Source: Opisthocomus hoazin (taxonomy: Eukaryota > Chordata > Aves > Opisthocomiformes > Opisthocomidae). From it: DNA of 64,000 nucleotides. The notes under the pieces were generated by a model. It was not told the DNA's origin. It ran no database searches and saw only the letters and a list, made by a program, of their open reading frames with translations. The stretch is from NCBI RefSeq assembly GCF_030867145.1, contig NC_134414.1:20912518-20976517 (forward strand). The letters run 5' to 3'. Positions 25,700 to 37,760 of this stretch are shown piece by piece; the stretch's first letter is position 1; the number at the start of each line of letters is the position of its first letter. The position numbers and the translations under genes are program-made.

Positions 25700-26480
25700 C
25701 ACAGCTTAAGCCCTGTCTTGGACACTGGCTGCACAACTGAAACTTGACCAACAAGATACAACAATTGTGACCTGAACCACTCCCATCCACCAGCAGGACT
25801 GGGGAGAATCCCTTCTGAGCACTTATGGCCTTGGCCAGTGCCACCAGGGCCCTGTAGCCACTCTTGATATACTGAAGGTCTTTCTGGAAGAATCCCTAGT
25901 GCCCATGCGGATGAGCAAGCAAGGAGTAGTAGTCTGAGTGCTGGATAAGTTCTCACAGTCTCTTTAGTACATCCTATATCACAGCCCTAGTCAAGCAGCC
26001 GACCTCCTGCAACATCTAGCCTGACGGGCCAGTGGTGCCTCTGTCACCCACAGGACGAAGCCTCCCACCACTGCCATCCACAGCTTCCTGACTCCAGTGC
26101 ACGGATCATGCTCAGCCAGCCCAGATACCTCCTTCAGCACAACCTCCTGGGCTCACTTTTTGAGGTCCTGCACCTCTTGAGGTGGTGAAGGAACTTTCCT
26201 CCTACTGCAAAAGCTCACAAGCATCCAGTAATCCCCACCATGGGAGTCTCCACCTTCCACCTGTTTGGGCATTGACACCATCCCTCCTTCCATGCAACAT
26301 GGGGCTTGGGCTCTTGCCTCGAGGGGCAGTCTCCTGTTTATCCTACCTGATGCCATGTAGTGGGCTCAGCTCCACCATTAACCCCTTCATCTGGCAGCTC
26401 CGCAGCTTGGAAAGAGCATCACCAGAAGAGATGTGTAGATCACCTCTGTGGAGATACCAACCAATTCCCCGGGGATATTG
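25700..26480 (-). mobile_element. Decayed CR1 ORF1 region (esterase-like domain)
   Basis: On the minus strand the sequence resembles CR1 ORF1, whose product carries an SGNH/esterase-like domain in bird CR1. Readable pieces are IKSGYRALVALAKAISAQ (family pattern IKSDYRALG...), then FSPVLLV (pattern FSSILPV), preceded by TYPALRLLLLAHPHG (pattern DYYPLLLIHVG) and CDIGCTKETVRTYP. Several stops and frame changes interrupt it, so it is a fossil. It lies between two plus-strand CR1 3' ends and is in the opposite orientation, so it is a separate insertion. Boundaries are approximate, and the assignment rests on remembered family patterns. Confidence 0.6.
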
Positions 26481-26702
26481 GCCTTGCTAGAGCAAACCAG
26501 TACCAACTGTCAGCCTGCTTGTGACTTTCTAACATTGAGGTATCTTAAACTACAATTAAAATGAATTAATTAGAAAAATAAAGTTTAAGGAAATAACTCT
26601 TATACTTGGAGCTACGCACAGAGACATGAAACAATAGCTTCTCTCACAGCTGCTTCTCCATCTGGTTCAGCTTGAAGACAGTGGAAAATGTTGAAGACAA
26701 AG

Positions 26703-27088
26703 ACTGAACTGGGCTTGTTTAGCCTGAAGAAGAGAAGGCTGAGAGGGGACCTAATAAATGCTTATAAACATCTTAAGGCTGGGTGTCAAGAGGTTGGGGC
26801 CAGGCTCTTTTCAGTGGTGCCCAGCGACAGGACAAGGGGCAACAGGCACAAACTGAAGCACAGGAAGTTTCATCTGAACATGAGGAAGAACTTCTTCACT
26901 CTGAGGGTGATGGAGCACTGGAACAGATTGCCCAGAGGGGTTGTGGATTCTCCTTCTCTGGAGATATTCAAGACCTGCCTGCACAAGGTCCTGTGCAGCC
27001 AGCTCTAGGTGACCCTGCTTCAGCAGGGGGGTTGTACCAGATGACCCACAGAGATCCCTTTGAACCCCTAACATTCTGTGATTCTGTG
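26703..27088 (+). mobile_element. CR1 LINE 3' end
   Basis: Begins at the [17 protein letters not shown] block of the ORF2 C-terminus and keeps the frame open to the natural stop after KVLCSQL (27,008). The 3' region (agatgacccacagagatccc) and an attctgtgattctgtg tail follow. It is closely similar to the copy ending at 25,684. Only the last 100 or so codons of ORF2 are present. Confidence 0.95.
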
Positions 27089-28813
27089 TCCTTGTCCCCT
27101 CTCAAGCCCAGTTAACGCCCCTGATGATTTCTGCAGCTCCTCAAAGCTGCAGCTCGGTCCTGCTGACAGCCTGGGTGTCACCTCCTGGATGAAGCAGGGC
27201 AGCTTGAACAAGAACTGCTCACCTCTCTCCTTCTGTCCCCGTGCCAGGAGCACATAAGGTGCAGCCGTTCTCCCTGCCCCTCTGCTCTGCCCCAAGAAAG
27301 CATTCAGGACAGCCAGCAAAGCAGGGAGGGATTTTACCTCATGGAAGCAGAGGGTCCCCACAGCGGCTGACACTCCTCGGGTCTCCACCAGCCAGTCTGG
27401 TCTCAGCATGGCTGGGAAGGCAGTGAGTTCACTCACAGAAACATAATGAGAGCTGACAGCTGTGCTGCGCTCCCACGTGAAGCAGAGATACATGTGGAGT
27501 CTGGGAGATTTCTGTCCAGGTCTGGTCTCTGCCTGGCTCCTCGCTGTGGATGAGACCATCTGTTTTCTGGCAGGGACAGCATGCACAGTAAGCACCCAGT
27601 GTCTGGAGGGCTGTGACTAAGCCATCGATTCCCATCCACACCAGTTGGTCATCCATAGCCTGCAGCCCCAAAACAGATCCTCGGGAGTTTTGTCCCTCTC
27701 TGATTGGGATATATCACCTAGTGCCAAGCTGGAAGAGCTGAATTTTCCTCCTTTAAACAGAGAAAGAATAGGATTGGTTATTGCTAAATATCAGATGCTG
27801 TTCCTGTAACAGGAGCAGAAGACAAGGACATTGCCATTCATAAGCACGTGGACTGTACATTACAGGTGCCCCTGTTTACGGAGGTATATAGCACCTGGCG
27901 GCACGGCAGTTCAGATAGTTCATAATAAATAATTTTAACAAGAAATTTTAGCCCTATTCTAATAAAGCACCTGCTCATGTTTAATTTTAAATGTTGAAAG
28001 CGACAAGACTATTCATACACCTACACTAAGCCTATGCTCAATTGCTTAACTGAGTTTCAGCAGGAGTTTATATTTAAAACTTCAGAAAAAAAGCAACTTT
28101 ATACAGTGCTAATTAGAGGAATCATAATAGTTTCATCTGGATTTTATAGAGTTTCAACTCTCTCTGCTCACATTCCTGAATACAGTAAAATAGCAGGCAG
28201 AGTTAAATACAGATCTGAGATAAGCCATTCTCATCTCAGCCTATATTTCCTAAGAATGGCTGGGCTACCTACTCAAAAGGACTTTGTCCACCATTCCAGC
28301 ATGAAATGCTTGTATCCAGGTTCAACTTTTACAAGCCCGCCCATTCAGATCGCAAAAAGTTTCTGAATTCACAGGATCATATTTCCAGATCCTCTAAGTT
28401 GGTATTGATAGATATTGGCTATTAGTAAGTATTACAAAATTTTTACATACACTGAACTGAGGTTAGTTTGTCTATTCCACAGTTAAAAATATTGTAACTA
28501 TTTTTAAAATTCAAATTCTAGAGAAGTCAAGTCCACATAGCTCTTTTGGCTTCACATAAGGAATAATAAATCATATAGACACTGAAAGAGTTCAGTTCAT
28601 ATTGGCAAGAAAAGGAACAATGATCACAGACTGCATATACCTGCAAGGTAACAATATACATAGAAAACAATATACATAGTCTCAGAAGCAAAAAGGTATT
28701 CAGAGCCAAGACAAAAAGTATAAGAAGAAAGCTAAACAAGGAAAAGTTGAGGTAGAACAAGGGTGGGGTTTTTTCCTTAAATACAAATAAGCAGAAGAAC
28801 GAACTTTTGCAGG
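27089..28813. other. Unassigned stretch
   Basis: The 27.1-27.7 kb part is GC-richer and has a 175-codon minus-strand frame (27,068-27,595) with potential donor sites, but its end runs into the CR1 tail and no protein family was recognised. From 27.7 to 28.8 kb the sequence is AT-rich with nothing identifiable. Confidence 0.4.
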
Positions 28814-29673
28814 ATCACAGAATCACAGAGTCACAGAATGTTTGGGGTTGGAAGGGACCTCTGTGGGTCATCTAGTCCAACCCCCTGCCGAAGCACGGTC
28901 ACCTACAGCAGGCTGCACAGGACCTTGTGCAGGTGGGTCTTGAATATCTCCAGAGAAGGAGACTCCACAACCTCTCTGGGCAACCTGTTCCAGTGCTCCA
29001 TCAACCTCAGAGTGAAGAAGTTCTTCCTCATGTTCAGCTGGAACTTCCTGTGCTTCAGTTTGTGCCCATTGGCCCTTGTCCTGTCCCTGGACACCACTGA
29101 AACAAGTCTAGCCCCATCCTCCTGACACCCAGCCTTAAGATATTTATAAGCATTTATTAGGTCCCCTCTCAGCCTTCTCTTCTTCAGGCTGAACAAGCCC
29201 AGCTCCCTCAGCCTTTCCTCGTGGGAGAGACGCTCCAGTCCCCTCACCATCCTAGTAGCCCTCCACTGGACTCTTTTCAGTAGCTCCTCATCTTTCTTGA
29301 ACTGGGGAGCCCAGAACTGGAGACAGGACTGCAGATGAGGCCTCACTAGGGCAGTGTAGAGGGGAAGGAGAACCTCCCTCGTCCCGCTGGCCACACTCTT
29401 CTTGATGCATCCCAGGACCCCATTGGCCTTCTTGGCAGCCAGGGCACACTGCTGGCTCATAGTCTACCTGTCATCCACCAGCACTCGCAGGTCCCTCTCC
29501 GCAGAGCTGCTCTCCAGCAGGTCTGCCCCAAGCCTGTAATGGTGCATGGGGTTGTTCCTCCTCAGGTGCAGGACCCTGCACTTGCCCTTGTTGAACTTCA
29601 TCAGGTTCCTCTGTGCCCAGCTCTCCAGCCTGTCCAGATCATGCTGAATGGCAGCAAAGCCTTCTGGTGTATA
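28814..29673 (-). mobile_element. CR1 LINE, 5'-truncated, minus strand
   Basis: Reverse-complement CR1. The octamer tail (gatcacagaatcacagagtc) is at the left and the ORF2 C-terminal half extends right to about 29,673, where the match stops at the block equivalent to [16 protein letters not shown]. The ORF2 frame is open for 185 codons (28,903-29,460), stops at one in-frame TAG at 29,461-29,466 (the usual DDRLTMSQQ block reads DDR-stop-TMSQQ), and continues upstream for about 70 more CR1 codons. The RT core with FADD lies beyond the truncation and is absent. Confidence 0.95.
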
Positions 29674-32600
29674 TAATAAGGCATAATAAACATAATAAGG
29701 CATTTTTGATGGCAGACAGAATTCAATCATTATGACAAAGGGTTATGGGCCCTTTAGGATTTTCATAGCACTTGAAATCCATTGTGAGGCCTTGCTTTTA
29801 ATAGACAAGTCATCCTTTCACTAATGAGGTGAGTAGGTTTCATTTGTGTAAGTGCGTGCCATGCTCACAATTCCATGTCTCATTGGAGTCCGAATCCTAC
29901 ATGCCTTAAAGTCCCCAGGTCCTCCTTCCCTGACCCACCCACCCATTAATGGACACCCTGGTGCCCACCTGCACTCCAGCTTCTGTGAAACAGCAGCTAC
30001 CTCACCTGGCATTTATCATACCTAACACACAACTAATTGCACTTATTGTATCCAACATATAAACATGGCAAATAATTTGTGTTCCCTAGGCCCTGAGACA
30101 GGGAACTGGCAGCAACAGGAACAGTCCACAAGCCACATCAGCTGGTTTTCTTATGGACATTCAGAACAGTACAGCCACAGCCCAATCCTGTCTCAGTTCA
30201 ATGCTTTTCTCACTGCAATGAATAAAAAAAAAGCCTGATTTCAAATAAAAGGGTGCTCATATCTTCCTGTCACTGACCTCATGCAGGCCTAAGCACCTGG
30301 CCAAAGCAGTGCTCCTGCTCAAAGCTGAAAATACCTTAAACCTCTATCCTAGCAATGATACAATGACTCACACAAGGTGGCAGAGAAAAATAGGCTGCTC
30401 CTCCAGCAAACTGGTGTGCAGGTCTGGTGACTGAACAGCAGGCTGAGCCAGGAGGCACCAACTGCGATTTGAACACCAGAAGAGCCTGAAGTCAGGGGAA
30501 CAGAAGGGCTGTGGCAGAAGCAACTTCCTGAAATCAAAGTGTTTAACTGTTGTTGAAGGATGTTTCCCTCTGCAATAGGGATGACAACTTGTAGACCAGA
30601 AATGATCAGTGGATTGGGAACGTGGCCCATGAAAATGGAGAGGGACTCTGTGCTCAGAGGTGGTGATTTGTCGTGAATACCAATAGACACCAGAAGGATT
30701 TTCAAGCTCCTTCCCCATGACTGTGCCTGCACCAGCAGTCTCAGGAACCAGATGCACCAAGCAGCAGCTCACAGCCTCCGGCCACTGCGGCAGCCATCAC
30801 CCCAGTGTAAGGGAGGTGGCCTGAAAATGCCCTTACATAAATGCAGCTTCTTCATGAACACAGCCCCTTCCCACCTCCTCTCTGTTTTGTGTTTCCCTTC
30901 TTGATCACCATACCCTGCTCAGACCTTGCTCCTGCCCTTGCAGGACAAGGCCCCTTCTCACACCACACACTCACCCCTTTCTGCTCCTGCAGCCTCAGGC
31001 TTTTCTGCTTCAGCCTCCGCTGAATCCTCTTACCTGCTAGTGTCACCATGGGCTCTGAATGAGGCCACAGCTCTATCTATGCCAAAGAAACACTCAACAG
31101 AGACCAGCATCAAGTAGCTTTTCATATACTGGAAGTGGTCATTACACCTGGGGATTTGGGAGAATTGTAGCTGGCTTCACCACAGAAAAAATCCTCAGTT
31201 TCTAGTACACTCAGATACTGCTGGCAGAAGGTACTTCAATATCACCAGAATTTCCTCCCCTGACAGGAGTATCTGAATATATCTCCTACAAGAAACAGAA
31301 CCCAGCTGAGTATGAATGGGTTTTTGAAACAGTACACAAACACCTCATTTTTGTTTCCCTTCATCATGCCTCATGGGATGGGGACTTCTTCCTCCAGGAG
31401 CCTCCCATGAGCCTGTGAAAGAGTGAGTGGAGAGACGATGCAGTCTCCAGTGAGCACATTCCCTGGTCTGAGAGCACAAGCCCAGAGCGACAATATTCCC
31501 AGAGATCTCTGTTGTGCAACATGAACCTGCAGTCTATCACAGGAGTCAGCACCAGCACAACATTTTGACCACTGCAGGAAACTGGGAGACAGATCAGGGG
31601 TCCCACTGCACAGCCTGATCTGTTTTCTAAAATCCATTATTCTTAAACACAGTAGTCTTTTTTTCAGTATTTTACGCTATTGACTTTCCCTATTTTTAAT
31701 CCAGGTTTTACCCGTAGGGCGGGATTTGCCTGAGCACGGAATGTTGCTACATGCTTCTTGCTGCAGACAGTGTCAAGCTCCACATTTCTTGGTCTTATGT
31801 ATTTGCAGACCATCTGTGAAAACTGTTGGGTATGAACTCTGCATTTGAAGCCTTCTCGTGATAGATTAGTTACTGAATATGCAGGGATTTAATAAAAAAC
31901 ATACATAACTACAAAGAGACTAGGAAAGCTTCATGACAAATGGCTCAGGATCTCAAAGCTGACCCAAATGGCCTTGTTAAATCATTGTCAAAATGCAGAA
32001 ATTCATGTTAATGCATCCAGGAACAGTACACAGCAAATTTTACCCTAAACATTAATTCAGGCCTGTTTAGATGAGATCATTAGTGATTTTGTGCTCTAAT
32101 GGTGAGGAAAGGAAGGTGTAAAATGTTTCCAGTTATCCATCCAGAATCAACCTTCTGCACACTGTATTAACAACACCAGGAAAAATTACATAGGAACTTT
32201 CTTTGACTTTGTAGTGGCATCAAGCAGGAGACAGAAAAACTAACTGGGGAGGGAAAGGGGTGGGAAAGAGTTTATAGAGGCCGTCTCCCAATACCTTGGT
32301 ATCACACGGGGGCACAAAGATAGTAAAGACCTTGGACATGCTTGGTTTTCTTTCTGTTGGCTATTCAGCTGGCATGAAATCAGCACGTCTCAGCACTGAA
32401 AGAACAAAACATGCAGACCACAAACAATCCCAAATCTCTTTTATATTATCCATGTCTGTAACACTCAAAAAAAAACCAAAACAAAACAAAAAAAATAGAT
32501 GGCTGGTAAAACTCATCCAAGGAGGGGTTAAGAGTCTGGGCCCAGTGGTCAAGCTTCTTGCCTGGCTGTCTTTCAGTTGATAGTATTAAAGTTCCCACAA

Positions 32601-35600
32601 GCTAAACAATTAGTACAAATCAGCCCCACCTCTGTTACAGAACACTATCAAGAAATATCTTCAGGCATGTCCTAGAAAAGCAAAGGGGGTCCTAAACCGC
32701 TAAGAGAACTGAGGTGAAATTACACAAGACAACACTAGACTGACTTCCAGGGGAGATCTTCCTGCCTGGCAAATCCCCATTACATGGTGGACGGTCCAAC
32801 AGTTAAGGAGAATATTTAAAACTAGACATGAAGAACACCAGAAAATGCAGAATATAGACCTGGGAAAGAGATCATCAGCTTAAGTACTGTTTCTGTTCTC
32901 ATGTATTTTGCACCCATGAACATGCTTTAGGAAGACAAATGAGGAAGGTATTTCCCACCTATAGCTTACACAGTTCTGTAAATTTTCATTAGAGGTTTAT
33001 AAACCTAAGCTTGCAGGGAAATGGGATTCCAGAAAATGTCTGAATGCTGCAAGGCAATTTTGCAATGTGGGATTTAAACCTATTTTACCCCACGTGAGAA
33101 ACTTGACTGGGTGACAACTGTGGCATTCTTTTTGTCAGCATAAAAAATGATTTGACTATTCACCACATATTTTCCAGGTCTGTAAAAGCCTTTGGGATTA
33201 TGCTGGAGGAAAGATTTAGTTAAATTTCTATAGAAACCATAACACTTACATAAAAGCCTGTTTAACAAGCAAGAGTGAGACACTGTATCTCATTCAAGGT
33301 AAGCCATCTCCAACATAACTCACTGATAAACTTCCAACTGGGTTTTAAAGTCTGAGAGGACACCAGTGGATTTCTCACACCTCTAATAGGAGTGAAACTC
33401 AGCAGGTACTGCTGGATAACTACTTAACACGGTAGCGTAGGTGTTATAATCTCACATGGGAAGTTGCAGTCATTTGGCTAAATTTGAAAGGAAATTTTTC
33501 ATCAGGTAGATCATAGAATAATGATTTCCTAAGTTTATGCCTTTCTCACTTATCCTCTATTTTACACATGTGTATCTTCACTGACTCCAGTGTAACTCCG
33601 AGGAAAAATGTTAAGTTTTTTCATAAAACACTGAAATGTTCCCAGCTATGTGTCTGCAAACACCTAGAAATACAAGTGGCATTATCTTCGCTCAGTTACT
33701 ACTTTTCCTGAGATTAAAGTCTTCTTTGAAATTAAGGACTTTGTCCCCTTGACACTGCTCTTCCCAGTAAGCACACAGAAGTTGCTGTTGCAGGGAAACA
33801 CAAACACCATAGCTGGTAGGAGTCAGAATAAAGTTTTCTCTTTTCTCCTCAGAGAAGAGGATGTTCAAATAAACTTTTAGATTATATTTCATGTTTTCCT
33901 ATTGACAGCACTCCCAGACATGTTGTGGATGCTATAGCAATAAGCTAGAAATAATAGAGCTGATAGTATTTGACAATCACAATAATGGCAAGAGCTGAGA
34001 AGAACAGTTGCTTTCTAAATTACTTCTGGTTATCTCACCATAAAAAGCTCACTGACATGAAAAAAATTGCTGGAGGGAGGAGCAAGGATTGAAAGGCATC
34101 TAGACACAACAGCAGATTCGGGAATTAATTTTTTAGTCTACTCCTACTACTTGAATCAGTGCAAGAGGTTAAAATGTTTTTGATAGCATGGAGAGACGTT
34201 GTCCTTTAGGGTATGAGTGGCTTTTTCTGGATTTTAACAAGGTTAGTCACTTACATTTTTGGCAACGCACTGCTAAGTCATTCACGGAACAGCCACGGAA
34301 TGCTCCCCCTGAGAAGGAGAGCAGCAAAAACACAAAGGGCATATCTCAGACCTGTTCAGGGCCTGATCATGATAAGACCCATGCAACAACCTAACTTCCC
34401 ATATGGTCATGTTCCCTCTGACAATGTTATTTCCCACAAACTGAGTTAATAAGCTCATGCAAGTGTTCTTGCAGCACCTGCACTTGTTTTCTCTGCTATG
34501 CAGCCACTAAAGAGGCCATTGATGCCTATTGTAATGGTTTATGTTCTCAAAGAAACGAACCAAACTACCACTACTCCACTGTTGCCATTGAACTGGTATT
34601 GAGTGATCAAAAAGAAAGAGCTGTTACTCTTTGTTGGAGAGGCCCAGCTGTTAGTGCAGCCAAATGTCATCAATCTAGCTGAATTGTTGCAGTAGCCATC
34701 GAACCTCAGCAAGACATACAGTCATTCTGTGTCATGAAGTGCTATGAGGTGATTGAGGTCTACCAAGTTTTGCTGCAGTAGGATATGGTAAGTACAGGAA
34801 ACATGCACTAGAAAAGAAAGTCTCTGAGGAAGACTCTAAGAAACATTCCTTATTATCTGCTCAAGAGAAATATGGTTTCTATACATCTGGTGGTGCCACT
34901 TTGCTGTTAATTGTGTTTCTGAACTGCCACACAGCACTTTCCCTGGGACATCTTGACTCATTCAGTCTCCCCAGCTTTCACTGAGCCAGGGAGGTACCTT
35001 CTGCCTCCTCTTCCTGCCAGGACAACAGTTTCTAACATCACTTGCTAGAGCCTGGACTGCCTCATATAGGCTCTATTTCTGCAGAGACAAAGCAGGCAGG
35101 TACAAACCATGCAACAACTTCTCAGACAAAATTCTGTGATTCTAAGATTCTATGAAAAAGTTAGGATTCCATCACAATGCCATAGATATGCAGTCCTGGG
35201 GGACAAGGGCATGCTCCCAGGCTCAGTGTTGTGGGGGAGCATAGAAGCCAGAATTCAGTCCTTCATGAATGACCTCTCCAAGGCCCTGTTTTTCTCTTCA
35301 TGACCCATAGGTTAATATTCTCTGCTGCTCACATTCTGTAGCAACATTTCCAAATAACTATACTCAGAAAAATCTAAAGCAGATGTTTTAAGTTGTTTTC
35401 TCACTGGCAATAATACTAGTTAATTAGTGTTGGCTTTAAGGGATAGGAAAGGTAGTTACGACACACCGAGCAAGGTGCACATCTCCATCTTGCATAGCAT
35501 TAAAAAGCATATATAGCTAAAGTGTCTTCAGATGATGCTTTCTCTGCATCTCACAAAAACTAACAACTTAAGCTTCAGAACACCTGTGACGGAGGGATTA

Positions 35601-37302
35601 TTTATTTTCCTCATGCAGCTGAAACAATGCAACAATAAAGCCTAAGATTTTTAAGATCCGTTTTCTAGAAGGAGTCTCAGAGCTTGGTTCACTTGAGCAC
35701 TACTAACAGCAGATTTGTTCTGGATCTGGTTCAGTCTTATTAAATAAATTGGCTTTTAAAAATCACTTCTGCAAAGCTCCACACCTGCTGCTTCTGCTGG
35801 CCTCCCTGGAAGCTGTGCCACATGTGCATGGATGGGTAGAAAACTCCTCTTTGCTTTCCCCAAGTCTAATCATACACTAGCCCCAAAATTGCCACATTGT
35901 CAGTAGACGCAGGGATAATCCTTGCTTGGTCCTTGGTCTTGCCACTGGTCCCATTGTCATCCCACAAGAACAGGCTGGCAGTTCTTTGGCAACATGTTCC
36001 TGACTCCCTGATGTGTCAGGGATGCACAGCGACTTTGGAAAGTAATGCAGGTGTAGTTACTCAGTTTCCAGCTATGCCCAGTTTCAGCCACAGCAGATCC
36101 AGTGCACTTTGCTCATGCTTTCATACCTTGGTTTCAGTTGAATTAATTTGATTTCTCCACCCCAAATGCCTCTTCAATTAGTTCAGTACATGGCTGTGAC
36201 CCGCTCATCTTGAGCTCCTCAATTGCAGTCTTACCCTATCTTTTCTGCATGCGACCCATGCAATGCAAGCAGACCACCAGAGAAGACCTGGCTGGAAGTA
36301 TTCCATCAATTTTCACACGACAAAAACATCCCCATTTTATTTTGAAGTTGCTGATAAATACATGAGAAAGCACATGAAGAGGAGATGGTGTTCGGTTTTC
36401 TAAACATTTCCAGGAACAGCTCTCGTTTGGAGTGTCTATTCACACACCAGTGTGAAGCTATGTTACACCCAGTACAACAAGGAAGCATTAAAGGTCAATT
36501 TTGCTGATGACGTGAATAATTCTTCCCCCAGTGCAACATCAAATTTAACTGAATCATTCGTTTACAGAGAAGAAGCAGATGTTCAGAGTCTTCCACCTTG
36601 GCCTACCGTCTGGAACAGAAATGCACTATACGAAGTTCAGGTTTTCAATTGTCTACATATATGCACACATGCACACAAGAAAACAGGCACTACTTCTTGG
36701 ACAAACCACTCAAAAGAAAAGTAATTCATTCTTTTACCACTTCAGCTCAGTGACAATGGTAGTTCCAAAAATTAGCTCTCTTAGAGACCAGCTCTACCTG
36801 GAGAACAGAGAAACTACCAGACATCTTTCCGCACACATAACTGGCTGCACACACAGCTTAGATTCACACAGCCTATTCACACAACTTACTCACATGCTGA
36901 GAAAAAAAAAACACTTGAAATGTCATGTTGATGCATTTGCTGATGACACTGATCATACAATATTATAATATAAAATACTTGATGATTTTTGCATGTCCTA
37001 CTTGCTCTGGTGGAAGATGACCAGTAGTTGGCCCTCTAAGATTTCTGTGAAGTACATGGAGCTGCCTCTGCCTGAGCAAATGGATTCCACAGGCTTTGGA
37101 AGATGATGCAATGTCACCATGATTCCTGTTCATTTTCACTGAAGGAAGCCTGTTTTGTTTAATCAGTGCAGCTATTTTTATTTTTATGTCCTCGAATATG
37201 ACCTCACTAATTATACTGGATGGTCAGTTTACAATATGAAACGATCACTACCTCATAAGAAAATGGAAGTCAAGCAACTAGATGCAAATTAAGATATGTC
37301 CA
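29674..37302. other. Long unassigned stretch
   Basis: About 7.6 kb with no recognised gene. Minus-strand frames near 30.35-30.77 kb and 31.36-31.64 kb are open for 80-134 codons but show no motif I can name. An isolated 24-bp CR1-like tail lies at 35,131-35,154. An A-rich simple run lies near 32,466-32,500. Chance FADD-like codons near 36,500 and 36,940 are not supported by flanking CR1 sequence. Confidence 0.4.
35131..35154 (+). mobile_element. Isolated CR1-type terminal octamer array
   Basis: Exactly three 8-bp units, ATTCTGTG, ATTCTAAG and ATTCTATG, in tandem. This is the 3' terminal signature of CR1, but the sequence just upstream does not match the CR1 3' region. It could be an extremely truncated CR1 insertion, a relic whose body has been lost, or coincidence. 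Confidence 0.4.
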
Positions 37303-37760
37303 TGTGTTGGGTTTGAAAACAGTCATTTTGGAAGCTAATTTTCTATGTGGTCACAGTTAACCCTAGTTCTGATGGGATAGCATTAGAATTTAGTTTTAAT
37401 TTAATTTAGTTCAGCTTGTTAGAAAAACGTTGCTACTTCGGGTGGTTTTTTTGCTACTAAGTACTAGAGCTGAGGGATTTGAATGTTTATAGAGAGCTGA
37501 ATATATGACAAATAGGGACTTTTACAGAAATTCCCAAACGGAGATGGAAGTTACAAAATGCTTCCTTTAAGCTAATAATCCCTTGTATTGCAAGTGCTGG
37601 CTGGGCTGAAGCATTTCTTTTAAAAAACAGTTGCATGCTTTAAAAGTCTGCAGTCAAGAGGAGGGCAGAAAGCAGTCAAAGGAGCACCTAAAAATATCAA
37701 ATTATTTTAAAAATATCAAATTATTTAAAAAACACAGCTTAAAAGGTTAAGAAATAAATC
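37303..37760 (+). mobile_element. Possible old solo LTR remnant
   Basis: Starts with tgtgttgggtttgaaaacag, which resembles the first bases of common avian ERVL LTRs. It contains other blocks that look familiar from bird LTRs (ttgctactaagtactagagc, tgcaagtgctggctgggctg). No target duplication or clear 3' end was found, and it carries no coding sequence. This is a weak call from memory of the family. Confidence 0.3.

Noticed and set aside
27068..27595. 175-codon minus-strand frame with donor-like sites
   Set aside because: Its end runs into the CR1 tail, no family is recognised, and the frame sits in a GC-rich patch where long open frames occur by chance.
30349..30772. Overlapping 127- and 134-codon minus-strand frames
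   Set aside because: Two different frames open over the same interval and neither resembles a known family.
36497..36950. FADD-like strings (VNFADDVNN, DAFADDTD) resembling RT motif C
   Set aside because: Flanking sequence does not match CR1 or any reverse transcriptase; chance matches. The same holds near 9,135 and 54,902.
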